From Marivirga tractuosa DSM 4126 (GTDB taxonomy: Bacteria; Bacteroidota; Bacteroidia; Cytophagales; Cyclobacteriaceae), in the NCBI RefSeq assembly GCF_000183425.1, contig NC_014759.1:2387001-2451000 (forward strand): a DNA stretch of 64,000 nucleotides, written 5' to 3'. Under the pieces are notes generated by a model. The model was given only the letters and a program-made list of their open reading frames with translations. It had not been told where the DNA came from and ran no database searches. A program made the position numbers and the translations under genes. Shown here piece after piece: positions 43,904-51,535 of the stretch (its first letter is position 1; the number at the start of each line of letters is the position of its first letter).

Positions 43904-44654
43904 TCATCTAATTGAGGGCAAAGCAAACGGACAGAAATTTTTTGCTTTGCTTATTGACCCCGACAAGGTTCATGACAGAGCTTCACTGCAACGCTTGATC
44001 AATGTGGCTATTGAAAATGAAGTAGACTTCTTTTTTGTGGGGGGAAGTCTCATCGTTTCAGATTTTCTAAGCAGCTGCATTTCCGATATCAAATCTGCCA
44101 CAGATATTCCCATCATTCTATTTCCTGGTAATAATCAATATATAGATTTGCAATCTGATGCTATCCTGTACCTTTCTTTAATTTCAGGTCGAAATCCTGA
44201 CTTACTTATAGGGCAACATGTTCTTTCTGCTCCCATATTAAAAAGAAGCAAAATGGAAGTTTGGCCAACGGGCTATATGTTAATTGACGGTGGTAATAAA
44301 ACATCAGTTTCCTACATGAGTAATACCAACCCCATTCCTCACGATAAAAGTGACATTGCTGTAAGTACTGCAATAGCTGGTGAACTATTAGGACTTCAAC
44401 TTATCTACATGGATGCTGGCAGTGGTGCAGATAAAATGATTAGCGAGAAGATGATCGCCTCTGTGAAAAGAGCTATTGATATTCCCTTAATTATCGGTGG
44501 TGGTATAAATTCAGTTGCTAAAGCAAAAAACGCCTGGAAGTCAGGTGCTGATGTTGTAGTGGTGGGTAATGCCATAGAGCAAAACTCTCAATTATTGATA
44601 GAAATGACTGAGGCAAAAATCTTGCTGAATCAACAGTTGCAGAGGATGCAATAA
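43881..44654 (+). CDS. Geranylgeranylglyceryl phosphate synthase family protein
   Basis: A 257-residue TIM-barrel prenyltransferase of the PcrB/GGGPS family. It joins sn-glycerol-1-phosphate and a polyprenyl diphosphate to give an ether lipid precursor, as in archaea. Motifs: FALLIDPDKV, FFVGGSLIVSDF, LFPGNNQY, IYMDAGSGADKM and PLIIGGGINSVAKAKNAWKS, VVVGNAIE. This is the group II type known from Bacteroidetes. The physiological lipid in such bacteria is not settled. It overlaps the upstream gene. Confidence 0.92.
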   Translation: MTEKKKLNHLIEGKANGQKFFALLIDPDKVHDRASLQRLINVAIENEVDFFFVGGSLIVSDFLSSCISDIKSATDIPIILFPGNNQYIDLQSDAILYLSLISGRNPDLLIGQHVLSAPILKRSKMEVWPTGYMLIDGGNKTSVSYMSNTNPIPHDKSDIAVSTAIAGELLGLQLIYMDAGSGADKMISEKMIASVKRAIDIPLIIGGGINSVAKAKNAWKSGADVVVVGNAIEQNSQLLIEMTEAKILLNQQLQRMQ

Positions 44655-44690
44655 GTAGTATTTAAAACTTGATCATTAAACTTGGGATAT

Positions 44691-44718
44691 TTATCCCGAC
44701 AGGAAGCTGCCGGGATAA
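44691..44718. repeat. Palindrome between convergent genes, terminator or REP-like
   Basis: TTATCCCG (44691-44698) pairs with CGGGATAA (44711-44718); inside, CAG-GAAG-CTG extends the stem. It lies between the stops of two convergent genes with no clear T-run. Similar TCCCGxCAG palindromes are common Bacteroidetes intergenic repeats, so it may be a REP-like unit acting as terminator. Confidence 0.5.
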
Positions 44719-44737
44719 ACTTGACTAAAGAGCCCTA

Positions 44738-45661
44738 TTAAACATTCATTAAAGATTCCCTTCTTCTCATCTTCCCAGCAGGAATACCGAACATCATTTT
44801 AAATCTTCGGCAGAAGTATGCAGTATCTTTATATCCAACTTCATGACCAATATCTCTGATACTCTTTTTAGAAGTTCTCAGCAGTGTAACGGCTTCTTCC
44901 ATTCGTTGATATTCGATATAATCCTGAGGATTGATACCTGTCAACATTTTAAAATATTGCCCTACATAATCTTCGGAAACATTTGCTACCTCAGCAAGCT
45001 TCTTATTTGATAAATCACCTCCTAAGTGTTCATTAATATAATTGAATATATCAATTAAGCGTGGATCTTTGAAATAGGTACTATTAGTAGCCAATTGCTC
45101 CACAAATAATTTATTGCGAACAATATGTCTAAATAATTCTACTAATAAGTATTCCGTTAAAACCTTTACCATACGATCCGAGCCAGGCTCGTCACTTTTC
45201 AATTCATCAAACACCTTATCGTGTAAAGATTTGATGGTATCATTACTGAAAATAAATGGAGGAATATCAAGAGAGGCAAAAAAGTTTACCGAATCAAATA
45301 CTTTAGCTTCAAAAGAAATATAACTAAAACTGTCACCACCTTCAACCAATAATTCATCATGGCTAATAGAATTAAAATATTCCGATTTTCCAGTAATGAA
45401 TTTATCATTTGTGATAGTTTCAATTTGGCTACCTCTTCCGTAAGTAATTTGATGTACTTTTCCACCAGGAATAAAAGCGAAATCACCTTCCTTCGCTAAT
45501 AGTTTTTCTTCTCCCAATAGTACTTCTCCTTTATTTACCCAAATTACTTTGTTCTCTACTTCATAGAGATTATTTACTGTTACAGGCTTTTGGATTTTGA
45601 TATTTTTTGCTTTGACGAATTTAACGCCCAAAGACTCAATGATTTTGTTGTAATCTTCCAT
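44738..45661 (-). CDS. AraC family transcriptional regulator
   Basis: A 307-residue regulator. The N-terminal half has a cupin-like sensing domain (GEVLLGEEKLLAKEGDFAFI, PGGKVHQITYG, about 50-90), and the C-terminal double helix-turn-helix (about 205-300) includes KLAEVANVSEDYVGQYFKML and IRDIGHEVGYKDTAYFCRRF. The effector is unknown. It sits alone, not beside an obvious catabolic target; the downstream GGGP synthase set is convergent. Confidence 0.88.
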   Translation of the reverse strand: MEDYNKIIESLGVKFVKAKNIKIQKPVTVNNLYEVENKVIWVNKGEVLLGEEKLLAKEGDFAFIPGGKVHQITYGRGSQIETITNDKFITGKSEYFNSISHDELLVEGGDSFSYISFEAKVFDSVNFFASLDIPPFIFSNDTIKSLHDKVFDELKSDEPGSDRMVKVLTEYLLVELFRHIVRNKLFVEQLATNSTYFKDPRLIDIFNYINEHLGGDLSNKKLAEVANVSEDYVGQYFKMLTGINPQDYIEYQRMEEAVTLLRTSKKSIRDIGHEVGYKDTAYFCRRFKMMFGIPAGKMRRRESLMNV

Positions 45662-45756
45662 TTTCTTGTTTTATGAATGGATTAACTATAAAAAGTAAAA
45701 GTATTGTTTTGAATAATTGTATAAATCTAATGAATAATAGCTTTATATCAAAACAA

Positions 45757-45798
45757 ATAAAAAACGCACAACCTATATTTGTATGTAAGGTTGTGCGT
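45757..45798 (-). terminator. Intrinsic terminator of the acyl-CoA dehydrogenase gene
   Basis: ACGCACAACCT (45764-45774) and AGGTTGTGCGT (45788-45798) form a perfect 11-bp stem with a 13-nt loop, followed on the minus strand by TTTTTTATTTG. It lies 75 bases beyond the stop at 45873. Confidence 0.82.
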
Positions 45799-45872
45799 AA
45801 TAACGAGGTTTTTATTGAATTATTTTAAGATTAACACTATGTGAAACCTCTAGATCTTAAAAACAATATGGC

Positions 45873-47012
45873 TTACTTCAGTATATTTCTTGAGATAACA
45901 ATCTTCTGGATTTCCGATGTACCCTCGTAGATTTGAGTAATTTTAGCATCTCTCATTAATCGCTCAACATGATATTCTTTAACGAAACCATATCCACCAT
46001 GAACTTGCACTGCTTCTACAGTAGTATCCATTGCAACTTGAGATGCATATAATTTCGCCATTGCACTAGCTTGGGAGAAATCTTGCTTTTGGTCTTTCAA
46101 CCATGCTGCTTTCAAGCAAAGTAAGCGAGCCGTTTCAATTTGAGTTGCCATATCTGCTAATTTGAAAGCGATGGCTTGATGCTGGCTGATTTCTTTGCCA
46201 AAAGCTTTTCTTTCTTTCGAATATTTTAAAGCCAATTCATAGGCACCAGATGCAATACCCAATGCTTGAGCAGCAATACCAATTCTACCACCGTTTAAAG
46301 TCGACATTGCAAAGTTAAATCCAAAGCCATCTTCACCAATTCTATTCTCTTTTGGAACTTTCATGTCTTGGAACATCAAAGAATGCGTATCAGAACCTCT
46401 TATTCCTAATTTCTCTTCTTTCTTCCCTACTACAAAGCCTTCCGTTTCTCTTTCAACTATTAAAGCATTGATGCCTTTATGACCTTTTTCTTTATCAGTC
46501 TGAGCAATTACCAAATAAACAGAAGCACTGTTTCCGTTAGTAATCCAGTTTTTAGTTCCGTTTACTAAATAATAATCTCCTTTGTCTTCTGCGGTTGTTC
46601 TTTGAGAAGTAGCATCAGAGCCTGCTTCTGGCTCAGAAAGACAGAAAGCCCCTAGAATTTCACCAGTCGCTAATCGCTTCAGGTATTTTTCTTTTTGCTC
46701 TTCAGTTCCGTACTTTTCTAGTCCCCAGCAAACCAATGAATTGTTAACAGACATGGCTACAGAAGCAGAACTGTCTACTTTGGAGATTTCCTCCATTGCC
46801 AATACATAAGAAACAGTGTCCATTCCGCCACCATTATATTTGGGATCCACCATCATTCCCATGAATCCTAGTTCTCCCATTTTCTTAATCTGTTCAGCTG
46901 GGAATTTTTCGTGAGTATCTCTCTCGATTACTCCAGGTAATAAGTCATTTTGTGCAAAATCTCTTGCAGCAGCTTGTACGGCTAACTGCTCTTCTGTCAG
47001 TTGAAAATCCAT
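45873..47012 (-). CDS. Acyl-CoA dehydrogenase (short/medium-chain type)
   Basis: A 379-residue FAD flavoenzyme that oxidises acyl-CoA to trans-2-enoyl-CoA and passes electrons to ETF. Conserved parts: CLSEPEAGSDATS and KNWITNG (FAD region), RKAFGKEISQHQAIAFKLAD, and VQVHGGYGFVKEYHVERLMR. The catalytic Glu is E363 in IYEGTSEIQK, as in short-chain and butyryl-CoA dehydrogenases. The length is typical. It is monocistronic, with a terminator and a -7 box. Confidence 0.93.
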   Translation of the reverse strand: MDFQLTEEQLAVQAAARDFAQNDLLPGVIERDTHEKFPAEQIKKMGELGFMGMMVDPKYNGGGMDTVSYVLAMEEISKVDSSASVAMSVNNSLVCWGLEKYGTEEQKEKYLKRLATGEILGAFCLSEPEAGSDATSQRTTAEDKGDYYLVNGTKNWITNGNSASVYLVIAQTDKEKGHKGINALIVERETEGFVVGKKEEKLGIRGSDTHSLMFQDMKVPKENRIGEDGFGFNFAMSTLNGGRIGIAAQALGIASGAYELALKYSKERKAFGKEISQHQAIAFKLADMATQIETARLLCLKAAWLKDQKQDFSQASAMAKLYASQVAMDTTVEAVQVHGGYGFVKEYHVERLMRDAKITQIYEGTSEIQKIVISRNILK

Positions 47013-47071
47013 CTATTATTTATTTTTTAGTCGTATCGGTGCAAAAACAGAATGTTCCTGCAAAAGTTTTG

Positions 47072-47079
47072 CAAATATA
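47072..47079 (-). promoter_or_regulatory. Candidate -7 box for acyl-CoA dehydrogenase
   Basis: The minus strand reads TATATTTG, an exact TAnnTTTG match, 60 bases before the ATG and just after the zinc-peptidase stop. No -33 TTG at proper distance. Confidence 0.4.
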
Positions 47080-47091
47080 GGAAAAATCCAT

Positions 47092-47787
47092 TTAATCCCG
47101 ACTGCCTAGGAACATCATCACATAGTAAAGCAATGTAACTAGTGAAGCAATTGCTGCAACTAAATAAGTTCTTGCCGCCCATTTTAAAGAATCTTTGGCC
47201 ATATCATGCTCTTGTGGAGTCGTAACACCAGAGGTGGTCATCCAAGCTAGTCCTCTTTTGCTGGCATCATATTCTACTGGTAAAGTGATAAATGCAAATA
47301 ATGTAAATACAGTATAGCACCCGATTATCACCATCAAAGCTAATTGAGGATTGATTAATTGCGGTAAAGCAAAAGCTCCGAAAAGCATTGCCATAAAAAC
47401 AAAGTTAATGATTTTAGCACTTACATTCTGCAGTGGCACCAATGCAGAACGCAATTCTAAGAATGAATAAGCTTTTGCATGTTGAACAGCATGACCTACT
47501 TCGTGTGCAGCAACTGCAACTGCTGCTGCAGAGCGGTTATTGTAAACATCTGAACTTAAATTTACTGTTTTATTTGCTGGATTATAATGGTCTGTTAATT
47601 GCCCTTCAACGGACATTACTTTCACATCATAAATACCATTATCTTTCAGCATTTTTTCAGCAGCCTCTCTACCTGAAATACCAGAGCTTAAAGTGATTTT
47701 AGAGTACTTTTTAAATTTACTCTTCAACTTGGATTGCACAGCATAACTAATGATGGCGAATCCGATAATAATTACAATCAAAAACAT
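47092..47787 (-). CDS. YugP-type membrane zinc metallopeptidase
   Basis: A 231-residue inner-membrane protein of the DUF/YugP zinc-peptidase family. One N-terminal helix, then HEVGH (H95, E96, H99) in a cytosolic domain, and three C-terminal helices (about 125-225). The third ligand is likely the Glu or Asp after SAKIINFVFM as in family models (inferred). The substrate is unknown. It is the last gene of panD-flippase-rfaE2-peptidase, 4 bases after rfaE2. Confidence 0.88.
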   Translation of the reverse strand: MFLIVIIIGFAIISYAVQSKLKSKFKKYSKITLSSGISGREAAEKMLKDNGIYDVKVMSVEGQLTDHYNPANKTVNLSSDVYNNRSAAAVAVAAHEVGHAVQHAKAYSFLELRSALVPLQNVSAKIINFVFMAMLFGAFALPQLINPQLALMVIIGCYTVFTLFAFITLPVEYDASKRGLAWMTTSGVTTPQEHDMAKDSLKWAARTYLVAAIASLVTLLYYVMMFLGSRD

Positions 47788-47791
47788 TCTA

Positions 47792-48262
47792 TTATTGGTT
47801 TATTTTATTAATAATATTGGTAGTGGAATAGCCCTCTACCAACTCAATAGTCTCTACTTTTCCACCGTTTCCCATAACGACATCTGCTCCAACAATGTTG
47901 CTGATTTTGTAGTCACTACCTTTGACTAAAACATCGGGTATAAGTTGTTTAATCAAAGATATTGGGGTCTGCTCTGAAAAAAACACAACGGCATCTACAA
48001 ATGATAAAGCGGCAATTATTCTGGCTCTTGCTTCTTGATTATTGACAGGTCTTGTTGGCCCTTTTAGTTTGCTAACTGAAGCATCAGTATTTAAGGCTAC
48101 TATCAATTTATCTCCTTTAGTACCTGCCTTTTCTAAATAATCAACATGCCCTAAATGCAAAATATCAAAACAACCATTAGTAAACACCACTTTCTGGTCT
48201 TTCCAGTCTTGTCTTTTTTTTATCAGAGCTTCTAACGAATATATTTTATCAGCTGTTGGCAT
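47792..48262 (-). CDS. rfaE2: D-glycero-beta-D-manno-heptose 1-phosphate adenylyltransferase
   Basis: A 156-residue nucleotidyltransferase that makes ADP-heptose for the LPS inner core. The HxGH fold motif is TNGCFDILHLGHVDYLEKA, and the second signature KGPTRPVNNQEARARIIAAL is followed by DVLVKGSDY and VETIELVEGYSTTNIINKI. It is the stand-alone C-terminal (E2) half of the E. coli HldE fusion; the kinase half is elsewhere. It overlaps the upstream flippase-like gene by 14 bases. Confidence 0.93.
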   Translation of the reverse strand: MPTADKIYSLEALIKKRQDWKDQKVVFTNGCFDILHLGHVDYLEKAGTKGDKLIVALNTDASVSKLKGPTRPVNNQEARARIIAALSFVDAVVFFSEQTPISLIKQLIPDVLVKGSDYKISNIVGADVVMGNGGKVETIELVEGYSTTNIINKINQ

Positions 48263-49271
48263 AAGCTTGATTTGATTTTCTTTTAGGTATGATCATACTT
48301 AAGAATAAAGATAGTGACCCTACTGCAATAATTGCTATTGAATTGGTAGTATGAAGGACAAAAGCAAAAATAATCCCTTCTTTTTCTGGAACACCATATA
48401 ATAATAAGCCTGCTCCAACCAAATAATGGAAGGCTCCTATCCCACCTTGAACTGGTGCCGCCATTCCAATCCCTCCTAAAACTAACAAAATAAAGCCGGC
48501 TGAATACCCAAGATTAGCAGTTGATTCCATGCTAAAAAACACCACATAGGTCATAAAGAAATAGCAAACCCATATTCCTAATGTGGCCGTCCAAAACAGT
48601 AATGGACTTTTTAATTTTCTTACGGAGGTGATACCTTCTACTAACTGCCGCAGAAAAGCAGTTAATTTATTGTAATACTTATTTTTTCTTAAAAAAGCTT
48701 GATTTCTTTTCAGCAGAAAGAAAATTACAATAGCACCAACTAAAAATGTGATCCCAATTGCGGTTAAAGTAAGAAAGTTTTCCTCCAAACCAGTAGCTTT
48801 ATCCAAAAAGAGATCTAAGAAAAAGTCATTTAATCTTCGAAATTCAATCACTAGCGTAAATGCAATGATTGCAAGCAAACAAAGCATATCGAAAACTCGC
48901 TCAGTTACCACACTACCAAATGCCCTACTAACAGAAACATCATCCGTTTTCTTTAAAATACCACATCTAGAAACCTCTCCCATTCTGGGCACCACAAAAT
49001 TGGCTAAATATCCCACCATCACAGCCAAAAAAGTCCTTGATGTCTTTAAGTTATAACCCATCGGCTCCAACAACATATTCCAGCGCCAAGCTCTTAATAG
49101 ATGGCTGACCATAGCCAAGGCTATCGAAAGATATATCCAATTCAGATTTGCTTCTCTGAACCTTGCCACCATATCATTGAAATCAATATCTTTATAGAGA
49201 TACCAAAACAGAAAGACCGCTATTGCTAAGGAAAAAGTGTATTTAAGAAATGATTGAAGTCCTTTTCTCAA
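48249..49271 (-). CDS. Lysylphosphatidylglycerol synthase-like TM (UPF0104) flippase-domain protein
   Basis: A 340-residue integral membrane protein with about eight helices, of the LPG_synthase_TM/UPF0104 family (AglD/MprF flippase domain). Typical parts are HLLRAWRWNMLLEPMGYNLK, NFVVPRMGEVSRCGILKK and APVQGGIGAFHYLVGAGLLL. It has no transferase domain, so it probably moves a lipid or lipid-linked sugar. The start is a TTG at 49271, in the same reading frame as panD and directly after two stop codons (TGA TAA TTG); no ATG exists until residue 33. Confidence 0.85.
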   Translation of the reverse strand: MRKGLQSFLKYTFSLAIAVFLFWYLYKDIDFNDMVARFREANLNWIYLSIALAMVSHLLRAWRWNMLLEPMGYNLKTSRTFLAVMVGYLANFVVPRMGEVSRCGILKKTDDVSVSRAFGSVVTERVFDMLCLLAIIAFTLVIEFRRLNDFFLDLFLDKATGLEENFLTLTAIGITFLVGAIVIFFLLKRNQAFLRKNKYYNKLTAFLRQLVEGITSVRKLKSPLLFWTATLGIWVCYFFMTYVVFFSMESTANLGYSAGFILLVLGGIGMAAPVQGGIGAFHYLVGAGLLLYGVPEKEGIIFAFVLHTTNSIAIIAVGSLSLFLSMIIPKRKSNQAYANS

Positions 49272-49274
49272 TTA

Positions 49275-49622
49275 TCAGGGAAGTTTATTATTGGCATCAG
49301 GAAATATTAAAGAAGGCTTGAATGATTTTGCCTCTTCAAAATCCATATGTGCATATCCAATGATGATGATGATATCACCTACTTGCACTTTTCTTGCAGC
49401 AGGACCATTTAAGCATACCATGCCAGAGCCTCGCTCTCCCTTAATGACATAAGTCTCCAATCGCTCACCATTATTGATGTTCACAATCTGGACTTTTTCG
49501 TTTTCTATAAGATTAGAGGCTTCCATCAGATCTTCATCGATGGTGATGCTTCCAACATAATGTAATTCTGCCTGAGTAACCTTTACTCTGTGAATTTTTG
49601 ATTTACAAACTTCAATTAACAT
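49275..49622 (-). CDS. panD: Aspartate 1-decarboxylase
   Basis: A 115-residue pyruvoyl enzyme that makes beta-alanine for pantothenate. Self-cleavage takes place between G24 and S25 in [10 protein letters not shown]; the residues for catalysis K9, R54 ([15 protein letters not shown]) and Y-related positions fit. The length is normal. It leads a four-gene operon; panC is the next gene upstream on the same strand with its own promoter. Confidence 0.96.
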   Translation of the reverse strand: MLIEVCKSKIHRVKVTQAELHYVGSITIDEDLMEASNLIENEKVQIVNINNGERLETYVIKGERGSGMVCLNGPAARKVQVGDIIIIIGYAHMDFEEAKSFKPSLIFPDANNKLP

Positions 49623-49645
49623 ACTATACTCTTCAAATTGGGGTG

Positions 49646-49653
49646 CAAAGTTA
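49646..49653 (-). promoter_or_regulatory. Candidate -7 box for panD operon
   Basis: The minus strand reads TAACTTTG, an exact TAnnTTTG match, 24 bases before the panD ATG; the leader would be about 17 bases. A TTG lies 24 bases further up, which is longer than the usual 19-20 spacing. Confidence 0.42.
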
Positions 49654-49748
49654 TGAAATTAAATAGAGCCTATAAGGCAATTACATAAGATAATATTATA
49701 CCTATTGGAAATTCAGCTTCAAATCATAATTATTTATAAAATCGAATA

Positions 49749-50597
49749 CTAGTTTTCATTTAAGTACATATTATCTATTAATCTCACATTTCCCATAAAC
49801 CCTGCAATGCACAGAACGGTATCTGGTGCCAAGTAGTTCTCTGTTTTTGGAAGTAAATCCTTGTCGCTTACAATTTCAAAATATTCTAACTGCGCTTTAT
49901 GATTGCTGAGGAGCGAATTTACTTTTTCCTTTGCTGCTACCGCTGATTGGCCTTCCTTTAATATTGCTTTTGCCTCTGATAATGCTTTGTAGAATATTTT
50001 TGCTTCCTCCCGCTCTTCTTTACTTAAGCGCTCGTTCCTTGACGACATTGCCAAGCCATGATGCTCCCTTTTGATAGGGACGGAAATTATTTCTAAGTTA
50101 AAAAATAATTCCTCTACTAGCTTTTTGATAATAGTCAACTGCTGCAAATCCTTCTGACCAAAAAAAGCACAATTAGGAAGAACTATATTAAAAAATTTCG
50201 ATACAATTAAAGCCACCCCACTAAAATGTCCTGGGCGAAATTTACCTTCCATTACTCTATCCAAATCCCCAAATTCAAATTTAATAGTATTTCTCCCCGC
50301 ATACATCACTTCATCAGAAGGTAAGAAAAGAAGGTCGCAGCCATTTTCAGCTAGTAAATTTTTATCCGCATCAATATTTCGAGGATACTGCTTGAGATCA
50401 TCTTGGTTATTAAACTGAGTAGGGTTAACATAAATACTGCAGACAACGATATCCACAGTTTCTTTGGCAGTAGCAACTAAACTCAGATGTCCTTGGTGCA
50501 AAGCGCCCATCGTAGGAACGAAACCAATTTTTTTTCCCGCAGATTTAAATTGAGAGATAAGAGCTTGTATTTCAGCGATTGAGCCAGTTGATATCAT
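49749..50597 (-). CDS. panC: Pantothenate synthetase
   Basis: A 282-residue ATP-dependent ligase that joins pantoate and beta-alanine to pantothenate. The HxGH-type site is FVPTMGALHQGHLSLV, followed by SIYVNPTQFNNQDDLKQYPR, FRPGHFSGVALIVSKFFNIV and the KMSKS-like SSRNERLSKEER. The length is typical. It diverges from the starch-synthase-like gene, and each has a -7 box in the 125-base gap. Confidence 0.96.
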   Translation of the reverse strand: MISTGSIAEIQALISQFKSAGKKIGFVPTMGALHQGHLSLVATAKETVDIVVCSIYVNPTQFNNQDDLKQYPRNIDADKNLLAENGCDLLFLPSDEVMYAGRNTIKFEFGDLDRVMEGKFRPGHFSGVALIVSKFFNIVLPNCAFFGQKDLQQLTIIKKLVEELFFNLEIISVPIKREHHGLAMSSRNERLSKEEREEAKIFYKALSEAKAILKEGQSAVAAKEKVNSLLSNHKAQLEYFEIVSDKDLLPKTENYLAPDTVLCIAGFMGNVRLIDNMYLNEN

Positions 50598-50628
50598 AAA
50601 AAATGCGCTAAATTAGAAAGTTTTGGAA

Positions 50629-50636
50629 CAAATCTA
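50629..50636 (-). promoter_or_regulatory. Candidate -7 box for panC
   Basis: The minus strand reads TAGATTTG, an exact TAnnTTTG match, 32 bases before the panC ATG. No TTG at the -33 position. Confidence 0.4.
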
Positions 50637-50678
50637 GCTTATTAATCAAAAAAATAATGGAAAGTGAGTATTTTTTTG

Positions 50679-50686
50679 TATTTTTG
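50679..50686 (+). promoter_or_regulatory. Candidate -7 box for the starch-synthase-like gene
   Basis: TATTTTTG matches TAnnTTTG exactly, with a likely start near 50693. This supports the ATG at 50723 as the real start and not the ATG at 50657, which lies upstream of the box. Confidence 0.42.
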
Positions 50687-50722
50687 TGCTTCGTTTATGA
50701 ATTAATCAAATCCAATAAGCAT

Positions 50723-51535
50723 ATGTCAAAGCTTCGAATTCTTTACGTAGCCAATGAAATCAATCCATTTTTAAAAACATCAGAAGTAGCAGAATTTGTA
50801 CGAAAGCTCCCTCAAGCCATGCAGGAAAGAGGAATGGAGATTCGTATTTTAGTACCCCGCTTCGGACTAATTAACGAGCGGAAGAACAGATTACATGAGG
50901 TAGTCCGTCTTTCGGGAATCAATATCTCTGTAGGAGAAGAAGAAAAACCTTTAATTATTAAGGTAGCTTCTATTCCAAACGCTAAACTTCAGGTGTATTT
51001 TATTGACAATGAAGATTACTTCCAGCGTAAATTTGTATTTCATGATAAGGAGAACAATTTTTATCCTGACAATGATGAAAGAGCAATATTTTTCTGCAAG
51101 GGAGCGTTGGAAACAGTTAAGAAACTAGGCTGGGCACCTGATGTAGTACATTGCAATGACTGGATGACCAGTTTGATTCCAATGTATTTAAAAACCACTT
51201 ATAAAAACGATCCAATATTTAAAGATGCAAAATCTGTATTTACTGTGTATAATACAGAATTCTCTCATAAATTTGGGACAGATTTAGTGGACAAGGTAAA
51301 AATGCTTGATATCGATGATAGCATGCTGTCCAATCTAGAATCAGCCGATTATGAAGGGTTCATAAAAATCGGTGCAGAATATGCAGACGCAGTTATTAAA
51401 GCAGGTGATGAGTTTAAAGGAAACCTTGATGAATTATTTTCAACATTCGACAAAGAAAAGAAAGTTGACACCATTGAAAAAGGAGAAGATTTTGAAGAAT
51501 CCTATTTCAACCTATATACAGAATTGGCAGGCTAA
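50723..51535 (+). CDS. Orphan GT5 (starch/glycogen synthase) N-terminal domain protein
   Basis: A 270-residue protein corresponding to the N-terminal Rossmann half of GT5 glycogen synthase: ILYVANEINPFLKTSEVAEF, FIDNEDYF and VVHCNDWMTSLIPMYL. The C-terminal GT-B half that completes the active site is missing, and the ADP-glucose loop KTGGLAD reads KTSEVAE (K18-T19-S20-E21). It therefore probably does not make glycogen. Databases would label it glycogen/starch synthase. It is followed by DUF4270 and glmS on the same strand, an order I recall as conserved in Bacteroidetes, so an envelope or amino-sugar regulatory role is plausible (inference). Confidence 0.85.
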   Translation: MSKLRILYVANEINPFLKTSEVAEFVRKLPQAMQERGMEIRILVPRFGLINERKNRLHEVVRLSGINISVGEEEKPLIIKVASIPNAKLQVYFIDNEDYFQRKFVFHDKENNFYPDNDERAIFFCKGALETVKKLGWAPDVVHCNDWMTSLIPMYLKTTYKNDPIFKDAKSVFTVYNTEFSHKFGTDLVDKVKMLDIDDSMLSNLESADYEGFIKIGAEYADAVIKAGDEFKGNLDELFSTFDKEKKVDTIEKGEDFEESYFNLYTELAG

